Source: an uncultured Clostridia bacterium (GTDB lineage Bacteria; Bacillota; Clostridia; Christensenellales; Borkfalkiaceae). From it: a DNA stretch of 36,593 nt. Positions within the stretch are counted from its first letter, which is position 1. Each line of letters begins with the position of its first letter. A program made the position numbers and the translations under genes. Positions 1 through 8,356 of this stretch are shown one piece after another. Location: NCBI GenBank assembly GCA_947570625.1, contig CANOUP010000019.1, positions 1 through 36,593 on the forward strand. The letters are read 5' to 3'. The notes beneath the pieces were generated by a model that saw only the letters and a list, made by a program, of their open reading frames with translations, searched no databases and was not told the DNA's origin.

Positions 1-2
1 GC

Positions 3-1301
3 GTTCGCGTACTCTCGGCAAAAGAGAATATCACGGACGACGCGAGCGGTATTTTAATTGAGGGCGTACTTGAAAGTATGGCGGAATATTACAGCGCGGA
101 ACTTTCGCAAAAGGTCAAGCGCGGTATCGCTATAACAGCGTCGAAATGTAAGTTTTTCGGCGGCGGTATTCCGCTCGGCTACAAGGTGGACGAGGAAAAG
201 CGTTTTATTATCAACGAGGAAACCGCGCCAATCGTCAAGCAAATGTTTGAAATGCTTGCAAACGGCTACAATTACGCCGAAATTGCCCGTTATATGAACG
301 AGCGCGGAATACCCACCTCGCGCGGCGGCAAGTGGAACAAAAACAGTTTTCACAGCATATTTGCAAACCGCCGCTATTTAGGCAAGTACATTTTTCAAGG
401 CAACGAAATTGACGGCGGTATGCCACGCATAATCGACGATGCGCTTTTCGAGGAAGTGCAGAGAGTGTTAGAGAAATACGCGCAAGCCCCGTCAAGAGGA
501 AAAGCCCTTGAAGAATACCTTTTGTCCGAAAAATTGATATGCGGAAAGTGCGGCAACAAAATGACGGGTATCAGCGGCACAAGCAAGAATATGACGGTAC
601 ATCACTACTACAAGTGCAACGGCAACCCCAAAGCAAATTGTGATAAACGCTCCGTAAGAAAGCAGTTTATTGAGGACGAAGTTATAAACGCCATAGTCGG
701 CACGAACGGCGTTTTGACGGACGAATTTATAGATATGGTCGCCGCCGAAACGTATTTACTCATACAAGCCGAACGCAACGACAGCGAGATAAAACGTATC
801 GAGGGCGTAATTGCAGACAATCAAAACGCAATCAATAACTTAATGCAAGCACTTATGCGCGGCAAAATTGCCGATACGCTTTTAGCGCAAATCGAAAAGT
901 TAGAGCGCGAGAACGCCGAACTGAACGCGACAATCGAGAGCGAAAAGGCGTTGCAAATCAATTATACATACGACGATATAAGAAAGTGGTTAGACCATTT
1001 CCGCGCGCTTGACTACACCAAGACGAAAAACCGCAAGGCATTGATTGACACGTTCATTTATCGCGTTGTGCTGTATGACGACAAAATGAAAGTGCTTTTC
1101 AATCTGAAAAGCGGACAGAAAAACGAACTACTACTGAACTTGATTTTCCCCGATTACCCCGACGGCAACGGCGGCGAGGACGAAAACGGCGCAAAAGAAA
1201 AAGAAACCGAAAATTCGGTTTCTCAATCTGGGTGTTCGTATACCCCTGTTATGGTGCGGACGAAGGGACTTGAACCCCCACGGTTGCCCACAGGAACCTG
1301 A
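3..1301 (+). CDS. Large serine recombinase, 3' part (5' end off window)
   Basis: Site-specific DNA recombinase of the large serine type, open from the window edge, so the catalytic serine lies outside. The first residues visible (up to about 40) are the end of the resolvase catalytic domain, with the pattern GILIEGVLESMAEYYSAELS. A Recombinase domain follows, then a zinc-ribbon-like segment (LICGKCGNKM ... YYKCNG ... NCDKR), a coiled coil rich in E, K and L, and a C-terminal beta unit (FIYRVVLYDDKMKVLFNL). The frame continues through a Lys/Glu-rich linker (AKEKETENSVS) into the antisense strand of the tRNA-Leu gene and stops inside it. The last ~16 residues are therefore tRNA complement. It is probably the integrase of an element lying to the left. 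High confidence in the family; the exact element type is unknown. Confidence 0.93.
   Translation, partial: VRVLSAKENITDDASGILIEGVLESMAEYYSAELSQKVKRGIAITASKCKFFGGGIPLGYKVDEEKRFIINEETAPIVKQMFEMLANGYNYAEIARYMNERGIPTSRGGKWNKNSFHSIFANRRYLGKYIFQGNEIDGGMPRIIDDALFEEVQRVLEKYAQAPSRGKALEEYLLSEKLICGKCGNKMTGISGTSKNMTVHHYYKCNGNPKANCDKRSVRKQFIEDEVINAIVGTNGVLTDEFIDMVAAETYLLIQAERNDSEIKRIEGVIADNQNAINNLMQALMRGKIADTLLAQIEKLERENAELNATIESEKALQINYTYDDIRKWLDHFRALDYTKTKNRKALIDTFIYRVVLYDDKMKVLFNLKSGQKNELLLNLIFPDYPDGNGGEDENGAKEKETENSVSQSGCSYTPVMVRTKGLEPPRLPTGT
1196..1223 (-). terminator. Terminator of tRNA-Leu(CAG), inside recombinase 3' coding sequence
   Basis: A 10-bp perfect hairpin (AGAAACCGAA / TTCGGTTTCT) followed on the minus strand by a T-rich run (TTTTTCTTTTG). 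It lies 28 bases past the tRNA 3' end, so it fits a rho-independent terminator for the tRNA. On the plus strand the same bases encode the recombinase peptide KEKETENSVS. Confidence 0.7.
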
Positions 1302-1334
1302 AACCTGCGCGTCTGCCAATTCCGCCACGTCCGC
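1252..1334 (-). tRNA. tRNA-Leu(CAG)
   Basis: 83-nt class II tRNA with encoded CCA. The acceptor arms GCGGACG/CGTCCGC pair fully. The D-arm GGCGGAATTGGCAGACGC is typical of tRNA-Leu, and the anticodon loop TTCAGGT gives CAG, reading CUG. The 31-39 pair is a T-T mismatch. The recombinase gene at the left overlaps its 3' half on the other strand, so the tRNA 3' end is the likely attachment site. Confidence 0.95.
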
Positions 1335-1345
1335 AAAACAAACAC

Positions 1346-1374
1346 AGTATAATGCAATTTATAGGCTTTGTCAA
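1346..1374 (-). promoter_or_regulatory. Promoter of tRNA-Leu(CAG)
   Basis: On the minus strand, -35 TTGACA and -10 TATACT are separated by exactly 17 bases. The -10 ends 11 bases before the tRNA 5' end. Confidence 0.8.
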
Positions 1375-1489
1375 GTCAATTCCGATAGCTTAAAATAAAT
1401 TTTCTATAACTTAATTTGTTTGATTGTATTTAACTAATATTTGAAAATTATAACAAAAAATTTAATTACAAAATATATATTTTATATTG

Positions 1490-1518
1490 TTGTCAACGAT
1501 TTTATTATTTGATATAAT
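1490..1518 (+). promoter_or_regulatory. adhE promoter (extended -10)
   Basis: TTGTCA, 17-bp spacer, TATAAT with an upstream TGA forming an extended -10. The predicted start near 1525 leaves a ~78-nt AT-rich leader before the adhE ribosome site AGGAGG. No clear Rex box or riboswitch was recognised in the leader. Confidence 0.75.
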
Positions 1519-1602
1519 TTTATCGATAAATAAATAACGATTAAAATATGTTTATTTGTAAAATAAATAAATGAACAAAATCATATTCAACAGGAGGATG
1601 TA

Positions 1603-4212
1603 ATGGATTTTAAGTTGGAGTACGGTATTTGTGACAGCGTTGAAAAGCTGGAACAGGAAATCAGCAGAGTTAGGGCCGCGCAGAAGATTTTTGCAACCTA
1701 TACACAGGAGCAGGTTGATAAAATATTTCTTGCATGCGCTACGGCCGCAAACAAAGAGAGGATACCTCTTGCAAAGCTCGCCGTTGAAGAAACGGGAATG
1801 GGTATTGTAGAAGATAAGGTTATTAAAAATCATTATGCTTCCGAATACATTTATAACTGCTATAAAAATGTCAAGACCTGTGGAGTCATCGAAGAAGATA
1901 CTGCTTACGGTATCAAAAAGTTTGTAGAACCTATCGGCGTAGTCGGCGCGGTAATTCCCACGACAAACCCGACTTCTACGGCAATATTCAAAACATTGAT
2001 TTGTCTTAAAACGAGAAACGGCTGTATTATCAGTCCTCATCCCCGTGCAAAGCAGAGCACGATTGCCGCGGCGAAAGTTGTATATGAAGCGGCAGTTGCT
2101 GCGGGAGCGCCCGAAGGCATTATAAGCTGGATTGACGTGCCTAACCTTGAAATGACCAATCTCGTTATGAAAGAGGTTGACCTTATTCTCGCGACCGGCG
2201 GTCCTGGTATGGTTAAAGCCGCGTATTCGAGCGGTAAACCCGCAATCGGTGTCGGCGCAGGAAATACGCCTGCAATAATCGATGAAAGCGCGGATATTCT
2301 TCTTGCGGTAAGTTCGATTATACATTCCAAAACGTTTGATAACGGTATGATATGCGCATCTGAACAATCCGTTATTATCGACGAAAAAATTTATAATAAA
2401 GTAAGAAAAGAATTTGTTGCGCGCGGTTGTTATATTCTCAAACCCGAAGAATTGGATAAAGTCAGAAAAACTATTATAATCAACGGTTCGCTGAACGCAA
2501 AAATAGTCGGTCAGAGCGCAAAGAAAATTGCGGAAATCGCAGGCGTAAAGGTACCCGATGCAACGAAAATTCTTATAGGAGAAGTTGAATCGGTTGAGCT
2601 TTCCGAAGAGTTCGCGCATGAAAAGCTTTCGCCCGTTCTTGCTATGTACAAAGCTTCCGACTTCGAAGACGCGCTCAATAAAGCGGATAAGCTTATCGCG
2701 GACGGCGGTTACGGACATACGTCGTCACTGTATGTTAACGTAACTTCTTCGCAGGATAAAATCAATAAGTTCGGCGAGAGAATGAAGACGTGCCGTATAC
2801 TTGTTAATACTCCTTCGTCGCACGGCGGTATAGGTGACTTATACAACTTCAAACTTGCGCCTTCGCTTACCTTGGGTTGTGGCTCATGGGGAGGCAACTC
2901 GGTTTCCGAAAACGTAGGTATAAAGCATCTTATGAACATTAAGACCGTTGCTGAAAGGAGAGAAAATATGCTGTGGTTCAGAGCGCCCGAAAAAGTTTAT
3001 ATCAAAAAAGGCTGTCTGCCCGTTGCACTTGACGAGCTGAAAAACGTTATGGGCAAAAAGAAAGCGTTTATTGTTACGGACAGTTTCCTTTACAATAACG
3101 GATTTACGAAATGTATTACCGATAAGCTTGATGAAATAGGCGTTACGCACACCACGTTCTTCAACGTAGAACCCGATCCCACGCTTGCAAGCGCGCAGGA
3201 AGGTGCAAAGCAGATGACGGCGTTTGCTCCCGACACGATAATTGCGCTCGGCGGAGGCAGTGCAATGGACGCCGCAAAGATTATGTGGGTAATGTACGAA
3301 CACCCCGAAGTCGATTTCCTCGATATGGCAATGCGCTTTATCGATATAAGAAAGAGAGTGTATACGTTCCCTAAAATGGGCGAAAAGGCTTACTTTATCG
3401 CTATACCCACTTCTGCGGGAACCGGTTCCGAAGTTACGCCTTTCGCGGTTATAACCGACCAGAATACGGGCGTTAAATATCCTCTTGCCGATTACGAACT
3501 TATGCCCGATATGGCGATAATCGATACGGATTTGCATATGTCGGCGCCCAAAGGTTTGACCGCCGCTTCGGGTATCGATGCAGTTACCCATGCTCTCGAG
3601 GCTTACGTTTCGATGCTTGCGACGGATTATACCGACGGACTTGCATTGCAGGCTCTGAAAGTTATATTCAAATATCTTCCCACGGCTTATGAAAACGGCA
3701 GAACAGACGTCGAAGCGAGGGAGAAGATGGCAAACGCCGCAACAATGGCAGGCATGGCTTTCGCTAACGCGTTCCTCGGCGTATGCCACAGTATGGCGCA
3801 TAAGCTCGGCGCGTTCCATCATTTGCCTCACGGCGTTGCGAATGCGCTTATGATTGACGAAGTCATTAAATTCAATTCGTCCGAAGCTCCCGCAAAGATG
3901 GGTACGTTCAGCCAGTATAATCATCCTATTACAAAGCATAGATATGCGGAAGTTGCTGAAAATTTAGGTATCGACGGCAAAAACGACGACGAGAAAGTTA
4001 AAAATCTTATCGACGCTATCGACGCATTGAAGGAGAAGATAGGAATTAAGAAGACCATAAAGGATTACGGCATCGACGAAAAAGATTTCCTTGACCGTCT
4101 TGACGAAATGGTTGAGCAGGCGTTCGACGACCAGTGCACGGGCGCTAACCCCAGATATCCTTTGATGAGCGAAATCAAACAGATGTATCTCAACGCATAC
4201 TACGGTAAATAA
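1603..4212 (+). CDS. adhE: Bifunctional acetaldehyde-CoA / alcohol dehydrogenase
   Basis: Reduces acetyl-CoA to ethanol in two NADH-dependent steps, a cytosolic sink for fermentation electrons; AdhE family enzymes form long filaments (spirosomes). The 869-aa length is standard. Residues 1 to ~440 form the aldehyde dehydrogenase half with the acyl-accepting cysteine at C251 (GMICAS) and a GAGNTP motif. The C-terminal half is an iron-type alcohol dehydrogenase with the nucleotide loop GGGSAMDAAK (~550-559). Metal ligands D659, H663, H729 and H743 keep the spacing known in E. coli AdhE. The start is fixed by AGGAGG seven bases upstream. It has its own promoter and is followed 12 bases later by a small kinase-like gene. 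No missing residue is evident. Confidence 0.97.
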   Translation: MDFKLEYGICDSVEKLEQEISRVRAAQKIFATYTQEQVDKIFLACATAANKERIPLAKLAVEETGMGIVEDKVIKNHYASEYIYNCYKNVKTCGVIEEDTAYGIKKFVEPIGVVGAVIPTTNPTSTAIFKTLICLKTRNGCIISPHPRAKQSTIAAAKVVYEAAVAAGAPEGIISWIDVPNLEMTNLVMKEVDLILATGGPGMVKAAYSSGKPAIGVGAGNTPAIIDESADILLAVSSIIHSKTFDNGMICASEQSVIIDEKIYNKVRKEFVARGCYILKPEELDKVRKTIIINGSLNAKIVGQSAKKIAEIAGVKVPDATKILIGEVESVELSEEFAHEKLSPVLAMYKASDFEDALNKADKLIADGGYGHTSSLYVNVTSSQDKINKFGERMKTCRILVNTPSSHGGIGDLYNFKLAPSLTLGCGSWGGNSVSENVGIKHLMNIKTVAERRENMLWFRAPEKVYIKKGCLPVALDELKNVMGKKKAFIVTDSFLYNNGFTKCITDKLDEIGVTHTTFFNVEPDPTLASAQEGAKQMTAFAPDTIIALGGGSAMDAAKIMWVMYEHPEVDFLDMAMRFIDIRKRVYTFPKMGEKAYFIAIPTSAGTGSEVTPFAVITDQNTGVKYPLADYELMPDMAIIDTDLHMSAPKGLTAASGIDAVTHALEAYVSMLATDYTDGLALQALKVIFKYLPTAYENGRTDVEAREKMANAATMAGMAFANAFLGVCHSMAHKLGAFHHLPHGVANALMIDEVIKFNSSEAPAKMGTFSQYNHPITKHRYAEVAENLGIDGKNDDEKVKNLIDAIDALKEKIGIKKTIKDYGIDEKDFLDRLDEMVEQAFDDQCTGANPRYPLMSEIKQMYLNAYYGK

Positions 4213-4224
4213 TAGGAGGAAAAT

Positions 4225-4974
4225 ATGAAACTCGAAAACTTAATTTTTTCCAGAACGGATAAAAAAATCTACAAAAACGGCGATAAGCTTATTAAATTGT
4301 TCGACGAAAATTACTCCAAAGCGAACATATTGAACGAAGCTTTAAATCATGCCAGAGTCGAAGAAACCGACCTCAATGTTCCTAAAATAAGGTCGATTGA
4401 AGTTATTGAAGGCAAGTGGGCGATAGTTCTTGACTATATCGAGGGCGATACGCTTCAATCTCTTATGGATAAACATCCAGAGAAGCAGGACGAGTACATC
4501 AATCTTTTTATCGATTTGCAGAGGGTAGTTCTTTCGAAGAAAGTTCCTATGCTCAATAAGCTTAAAGACAAAATGAACGGCAAGATTTCGTCGGCTGACC
4601 TTGACGCGACGACGCGCTACGAACTTCATACAAGACTCGATTCAATGCCCAAACATAATAACCTTTGCCACGGCGATTTCAACCCTTCGAATATAATAAT
4701 AACTAAGGACGGCACTCCTTATATTATCGACTGGTCGCACGCGACGCAGGGTAATGCTTCGGCGGACGTTGCAAGAAGTTATTTGCTTTTCTATCTTGCA
4801 GGAAACGAAGAACTCGCAAATAAGTATCTTAAACTTTACTGCCTTAAAAGCGATACGGCAATACAGTACGTTCAGAGATGGATACCTATCGTTGCGGCGT
4901 CAAGACTTGTCAAAGCGCCTAAGACCGAAGAAGAGTTCCTCCGTAAATGGATTGACGTTGTTGATTACGAATAA
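4225..4974 (+). CDS. Aminoglycoside/choline phosphotransferase-fold kinase
   Basis: A 249-aa member of the APH/choline-kinase superfamily, likely a cytosolic small-molecule kinase of unknown substrate. The visible catalytic loop is HGDFNPSN (H149, D151, N156), followed by the metal-binding motif IIDW. The N-lobe carries a lysine-rich ATP-binding region (GDKLIKLFDE). It resembles the short TIGR02172-type kinases of gut anaerobes more than true resistance enzymes, so antibiotic resistance should not be inferred. It lies 12 bases after adhE with a strong AGGAGG site and ends just before a terminator, so the two are probably cotranscribed. A link to alcohol metabolism is only contextual. Confidence 0.8.
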   Translation: MKLENLIFSRTDKKIYKNGDKLIKLFDENYSKANILNEALNHARVEETDLNVPKIRSIEVIEGKWAIVLDYIEGDTLQSLMDKHPEKQDEYINLFIDLQRVVLSKKVPMLNKLKDKMNGKISSADLDATTRYELHTRLDSMPKHNNLCHGDFNPSNIIITKDGTPYIIDWSHATQGNASADVARSYLLFYLAGNEELANKYLKLYCLKSDTAIQYVQRWIPIVAASRLVKAPKTEEEFLRKWIDVVDYE

Positions 4975-4980
4975 AAAAAT

Positions 4981-5005
4981 ATGCCTCCGATTAATTCGGA
5001 GGCAT
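4981..5005. terminator. Bidirectional-type terminator after adhE operon
   Basis: Perfect 10-bp stem ATGCCTCCGA/TCGGAGGCAT with a TTAAT loop, preceded by an A-run and followed by a T-rich stretch. Confidence 0.85.
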
Positions 5006-5010
5006 TTATA

Positions 5011-5039
5011 TTTACAAATTTTAATTTTTGTGATATAAT
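5011..5039 (+). promoter_or_regulatory. Promoter abutting the start codon of the 82-aa gene
   Basis: TTTACA, 17-bp spacer, then TATAAT preceded by TGA (extended -10). The -10 ends six bases before the ATG at 5046, so transcription should start at or within a base or two of that codon. Confidence 0.8.
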
Positions 5040-5045
5040 ACGGCT

Positions 5046-5294
5046 ATGGAAAATAAGTTGTGTTTTGTATCTGTAGAGTTTGAAAATGACCCTAACGTAA
5101 AGGGTTATACATATTGGTATCTTTGCAATGATATAAAAGTTGCCGAGGGTGACAGCGTTATCGCACCGCTCGGCAGACATAATAACGAACAGGTCGGCAC
5201 TGTAAGGAGAGTGCGGTTCGAGTGCGAAGAAAACGCTCCCTACCCAATGATGTATATTAAGAAAATAAGAACAGTAATAAAAACTCGGGGTTAA
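5046..5294 (+). CDS. Small conserved protein, unknown function (leaderless candidate)
   Basis: An 82-residue soluble protein, with no signal or membrane segment. The core (EGDSVIAPLGRHNNEQVGTV) resembles a small beta-barrel, similar in style to the N-terminal beta-rich fold of PriA helicases and to short hypothetical proteins of Clostridia, but no function is recognised. There is no Shine-Dalgarno sequence before the ATG, and the promoter sits directly upstream, so the mRNA is probably leaderless. It is followed by nfnA after 15 bases and is likely the first gene of that operon. Coding quality matches its neighbours. Confidence 0.7.
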   Translation: MENKLCFVSVEFENDPNVKGYTYWYLCNDIKVAEGDSVIAPLGRHNNEQVGTVRRVRFECEENAPYPMMYIKKIRTVIKTRG

Positions 5295-5309
5295 AACACA
5301 GAGGTCATT

Positions 5310-6149
5310 ATGTATAAGATTGTAAATAAATGTATGCTTAACAGTACGGTCGCAATGATGGATATTTACGCTCCGCTGATTGCAAGAAAAGCTCAGGCGG
5401 GACAATTTATAATTCTGCGTGTCGACGAAAACGGAGAACGTATTCCGCTTACAATCGCAGGATACGACAGAAATAAAGGTACGGTTAAAATAATCTTTCA
5501 GATTGTCGGCGGTACGACGGCGCGCTTAAACGAGAAAAACGAAGGCGACTGTTTACGGGATTTTGCCGGACCTTTGGGCTGTGCGACGCGCACGGAAGGT
5601 TTGAAAAAGGTATGTATTGTCGGCGGAGGCGTCGGCTGTGCTATCGCTTTGCCGATTGCGCAGAAGTTGCATGAAAACGGAGCCGAAGTACACTCGGTTA
5701 TAGGGTTCAGAAACAAAGATTTAGTTATCCTCGAAGAAGAGTTTAAAGCTTGTTCGGATAAAATTTCGGTTGTAACCGACGACGGCAGTTACGGCAGGCA
5801 AGGTGTTGTTACCGCGCCGTTGAAAGAAGCTTTGGAAAACGGCGAAAGATATGATGAAATTATTGCTATCGGACCGCTTATTATGATGAAGTTTGTAACG
5901 GAAACGGCAAGCCCTTATAATGTTCCCGTTACGGTTTCTATGAATCCAATAATGATTGACGGCACGGGAATGTGCGGAGGGTGCAGGCTTACCGTGGGTG
6001 GTAAAACAAAATTCGCGTGTGTCGACGGTCCCGATTTCAACGGTTATGAAGTTGACTTTGACGAAGCTATGGCGCGTTCGAATATGTACAGAGAGTTCGA
6101 ACAAAAAGAGCGTGAAAACTGTAACTTATTTAAAAAAGAGGTAAAATAA
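5310..6149 (+). CDS. nfnA: NADH-dependent ferredoxin:NADP oxidoreductase, subunit A
   Basis: Small subunit of the electron-bifurcating transhydrogenase NfnAB, which couples NADH, reduced ferredoxin and NADP. The 279-aa length fits. An N-terminal flavin barrel (RIPLTIAGYD) is followed by the NAD-binding segment VCIVGGGVGCAIALPIAQKL. A C-terminal cysteine cluster (MCGGCRLTVGGKTKFACVDGP) matches the [2Fe-2S] site of dihydroorotate-dehydrogenase electron-transfer subunits and NfnA. PyrK-like proteins are the main alternative. The adjacent NfnB gene, overlapping by one base, makes NfnA the better call. The start is supported by a weak GAGG eight bases upstream. Confidence 0.9.
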   Translation: MYKIVNKCMLNSTVAMMDIYAPLIARKAQAGQFIILRVDENGERIPLTIAGYDRNKGTVKIIFQIVGGTTARLNEKNEGDCLRDFAGPLGCATRTEGLKKVCIVGGGVGCAIALPIAQKLHENGAEVHSVIGFRNKDLVILEEEFKACSDKISVVTDDGSYGRQGVVTAPLKEALENGERYDEIIAIGPLIMMKFVTETASPYNVPVTVSMNPIMIDGTGMCGGCRLTVGGKTKFACVDGPDFNGYEVDFDEAMARSNMYREFEQKERENCNLFKKEVK

Positions 6150-8008
6150 TGGCTGTGCAACCTAAAAAAAATGAAATGCCCGTTCAAAAAGCAAGCGAAA
6201 GAGCCCGCAATTTTAAAGAGGTTGCGCTTGGTTACGATATGGAAACAGCTGTTGCCGAAGCGGGTAGATGCCTTAATTGTAAAAACAAACCCTGCATAGA
6301 GGGGTGTCCCGTCAATATTTCTATTCCCGAATTTATTTTGAAAGTCAAAAACAGAGATTTTGACGGCGCTTATTCCGTATTATCCGAAAATTCAAGCCTG
6401 CCCGCGGTATGCGGAAGAGTATGTCCGCAGGAAACTCAGTGTGAAAGTAAATGTACTCTCGGAATTAAATTCGAGCCTGTCGGTATAGGCAGACTCGAAA
6501 GATTCGTCGCGGATTACCACAATTCAAAATCAGAAATAAAAATTGATTTGCCTGAATCGAACGGACGTAAAGTTGCCGTTATAGGTTCAGGTCCGTCAGG
6601 CTTGACATGTGCGGGCGACCTTGCAAAAAAGGGGTATAAAGTGACAGTATTCGAAGCTCTGCATCTTGCGGGCGGAGTTCTTGTATACGGTATTCCCGAA
6701 TTCAGACTTCCGAAAGAAATTGTTAAAAAGGAAGTTGAAACTCTTAAACAATACGGCGTAGACATTCAGACTAATGTCATTATAGGTAAAACTTTGACTG
6801 TCGACGAGCTTTTTGAAGAAGGTTATGAAGCGGTATTTGTGGGTTCGGGCGCAGGTCTGCCGAAATTTATGGGTATTAAAGGCGAGAGCCTTAAAGGCGT
6901 TTACTCCGCTAATGAATTTTTGACGCGTGCAAATTTAATGAAAGCTTATGACAGCACTTCGCAGACGCCCATAATGAAAGCTAAAAACGTTGCTGTGGTC
7001 GGAGGTGGCAATGTCGCAATGGATTCGGCGCGCACTGCTTTAAGACTCGGCGCGGAAAACGTTTACATTGTGTACCGTCGTTCAATGGACGAACTTCCCG
7101 CAAGAAAGGAAGAAGTAGAGCACGCCGAAGAAGAAGGCATAAAATTCGAGATTTTAAGAAATCCCGTTGAGATAATCGGATATTCTAATCCTGATGACAG
7201 ACGCGATCCCAAAAACGGATTCGTTACGGGTATAAAGGTCAGGAAATGCGAACTCGGCGATCCTGACGAGAGGGGCAGAAGGCGCCCCGTGGAAATCGAG
7301 GGAAGCGAATATATTATAGATGTTGACTGCGTCATTATGTCGATAGGAACAAGCCCTAATCCTCTTATCAAAAGTACGACGAAGGGGCTCGAAGTAAATA
7401 GCCGAGGCGGAATTATTGTTGAAGAGAATACAGGCAAAACTTCAAAAAAAGGCGTGTATGCCGGCGGAGACGCGGTTACGGGTGCTGCAACGGTAATTCT
7501 TGCAATGGGAGCAGGTAAGACTGCGGCGAAAGCAATTGACGAATATCTTACAAAAAAGTATAATTTTTCCAAAAAACAAAATAATGTAGATATGAGTACT
7601 GTTTTTAATTTAACCGATGTAGTTGCTATGTCGCAGGAGATAAACATCTATAATGACGGAAATGTTTTCAAATGCTATCCCGATGAGTCTGAATATAATG
7701 AAATTGTTTCCGCTTGGTCTGATATGACAAATGATTCACACGAGATGCCTGCTTTCGGCGTAAGCCTTGACAGAGAAACCCGCAAAGCAAAAGAGAGCGG
7801 GTTATGGGTTGAGTTTGTGTTCGGTAAGCAACTCGAATACAACGGCATGCCTTTTGAAAATCTACTTATAAACGTTGCAAAAGGTTATCAAGGGTTCAAT
7901 TTAATTAGGTATTCTTCTAAATACGGATATGACGGAAGATGTTTCTATCTGGACTTAGTTAATAAAAATATGACTAATTTCTATAACATTTTATGCGATT
8001 TTAGCTAA
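6149..8008 (+). CDS. nfnB: NADH-dependent ferredoxin:NADP oxidoreductase, subunit B, with C-terminal extension
   Basis: Large NADPH-binding subunit of NfnAB, related to the small subunit of glutamate synthase. N-terminal cysteines C41, C44, C49, C53 and C88, C92, C98, C102 are placed to hold two [4Fe-4S] clusters. An FAD motif (VAVIGSGPSGL, ~142-152) and an NADPH motif (VAVVGGGNVAM, ~281-291, followed by VYRRS) follow. The family normally ends near residue 470. Here the frame continues about 148 residues as a distinct domain ending GFNLIRYSSKYGYDGRCFYL ... CDFS. No frameshift or stop separates the two parts. Pairing with nfnA (1-base overlap) rules out a glutamate synthase, as no large gltB-like gene is present. 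Confidence 0.92.
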   Translation: MAVQPKKNEMPVQKASERARNFKEVALGYDMETAVAEAGRCLNCKNKPCIEGCPVNISIPEFILKVKNRDFDGAYSVLSENSSLPAVCGRVCPQETQCESKCTLGIKFEPVGIGRLERFVADYHNSKSEIKIDLPESNGRKVAVIGSGPSGLTCAGDLAKKGYKVTVFEALHLAGGVLVYGIPEFRLPKEIVKKEVETLKQYGVDIQTNVIIGKTLTVDELFEEGYEAVFVGSGAGLPKFMGIKGESLKGVYSANEFLTRANLMKAYDSTSQTPIMKAKNVAVVGGGNVAMDSARTALRLGAENVYIVYRRSMDELPARKEEVEHAEEEGIKFEILRNPVEIIGYSNPDDRRDPKNGFVTGIKVRKCELGDPDERGRRRPVEIEGSEYIIDVDCVIMSIGTSPNPLIKSTTKGLEVNSRGGIIVEENTGKTSKKGVYAGGDAVTGAATVILAMGAGKTAAKAIDEYLTKKYNFSKKQNNVDMSTVFNLTDVVAMSQEINIYNDGNVFKCYPDESEYNEIVSAWSDMTNDSHEMPAFGVSLDRETRKAKESGLWVEFVFGKQLEYNGMPFENLLINVAKGYQGFNLIRYSSKYGYDGRCFYLDLVNKNMTNFYNILCDFS

Positions 8009-8047
8009 ATATATAGTATTATGACAGACATAATAACAATTTATAAT

Positions 8048-8074
8048 AAAAGCGGACTGTAAAGGTCCGCTTTT
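8048..8074. terminator. Terminator between nfnB and the TSCPD gene
   Basis: AAAAGCGGAC/GTCCGCTTTT, a 10-bp stem with a 7-base loop and T-runs on the right. A-runs on the left make it usable from both strands; the two flanking operons converge here. Confidence 0.88.
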
Positions 8075-8078
8075 TTGT

Positions 8079-8345
8079 TTATTTTTTGTCTTTTTCGATT
8101 AAAGATTTTTTATACGCCGTTATTGCCTTGCTTAACTGGTCAGGACAAGATGTGTTGTTTTTACACTTGATTCCAGAGAGCAGTGTTTCTACCTCGTCAA
8201 GACTTTTCCCTTCGACAAGTCTTCCGACGCCCTGTAAGTTTCCGCTGCATCCGCCTATAAACTTCACACGGTGAAGCTTGTTGTCTTCATCTACTTCAAA
8301 AATTATTTGCCTTGAACAGGTTCCCGAAGTGTAGTATACAAACAT
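8079..8345 (-). CDS. TSCPD domain protein (TIGR03905-like)
   Basis: An 88-aa stand-alone TSCPD domain. The signature NTSCPDQLSKAI is near residues 64-75, and further cysteines occur in GTCSRQI, GGCSGN and IKCKNN, a likely metal-binding set. The same fold occurs at the C-terminus of some class II ribonucleotide reductases; the role of the free-standing form is not known. The start has a clear AGGAG. It lies 11 bases after the DUF4364 gene, so the two form an operon. Confidence 0.85.
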   Translation of the reverse strand: MFVYYTSGTCSRQIIFEVDEDNKLHRVKFIGGCSGNLQGVGRLVEGKSLDEVETLLSGIKCKNNTSCPDQLSKAITAYKKSLIEKDKK

Positions 8346-8356
8346 ATCATTTTCTC

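Noticed and set aside
1552-3939. Long minus-strand reading frames opposite adhE (388 and 351 codons)
   Set aside because: They are mirror shadows of adhE codon structure, have no ribosome site and no recognisable motif; adhE motifs are complete on the other strand.
4225-4974. Aminoglycoside resistance gene
   Set aside because: Only the general phosphotransferase fold is visible; size and context fit a metabolic kinase, so no resistance claim is made.
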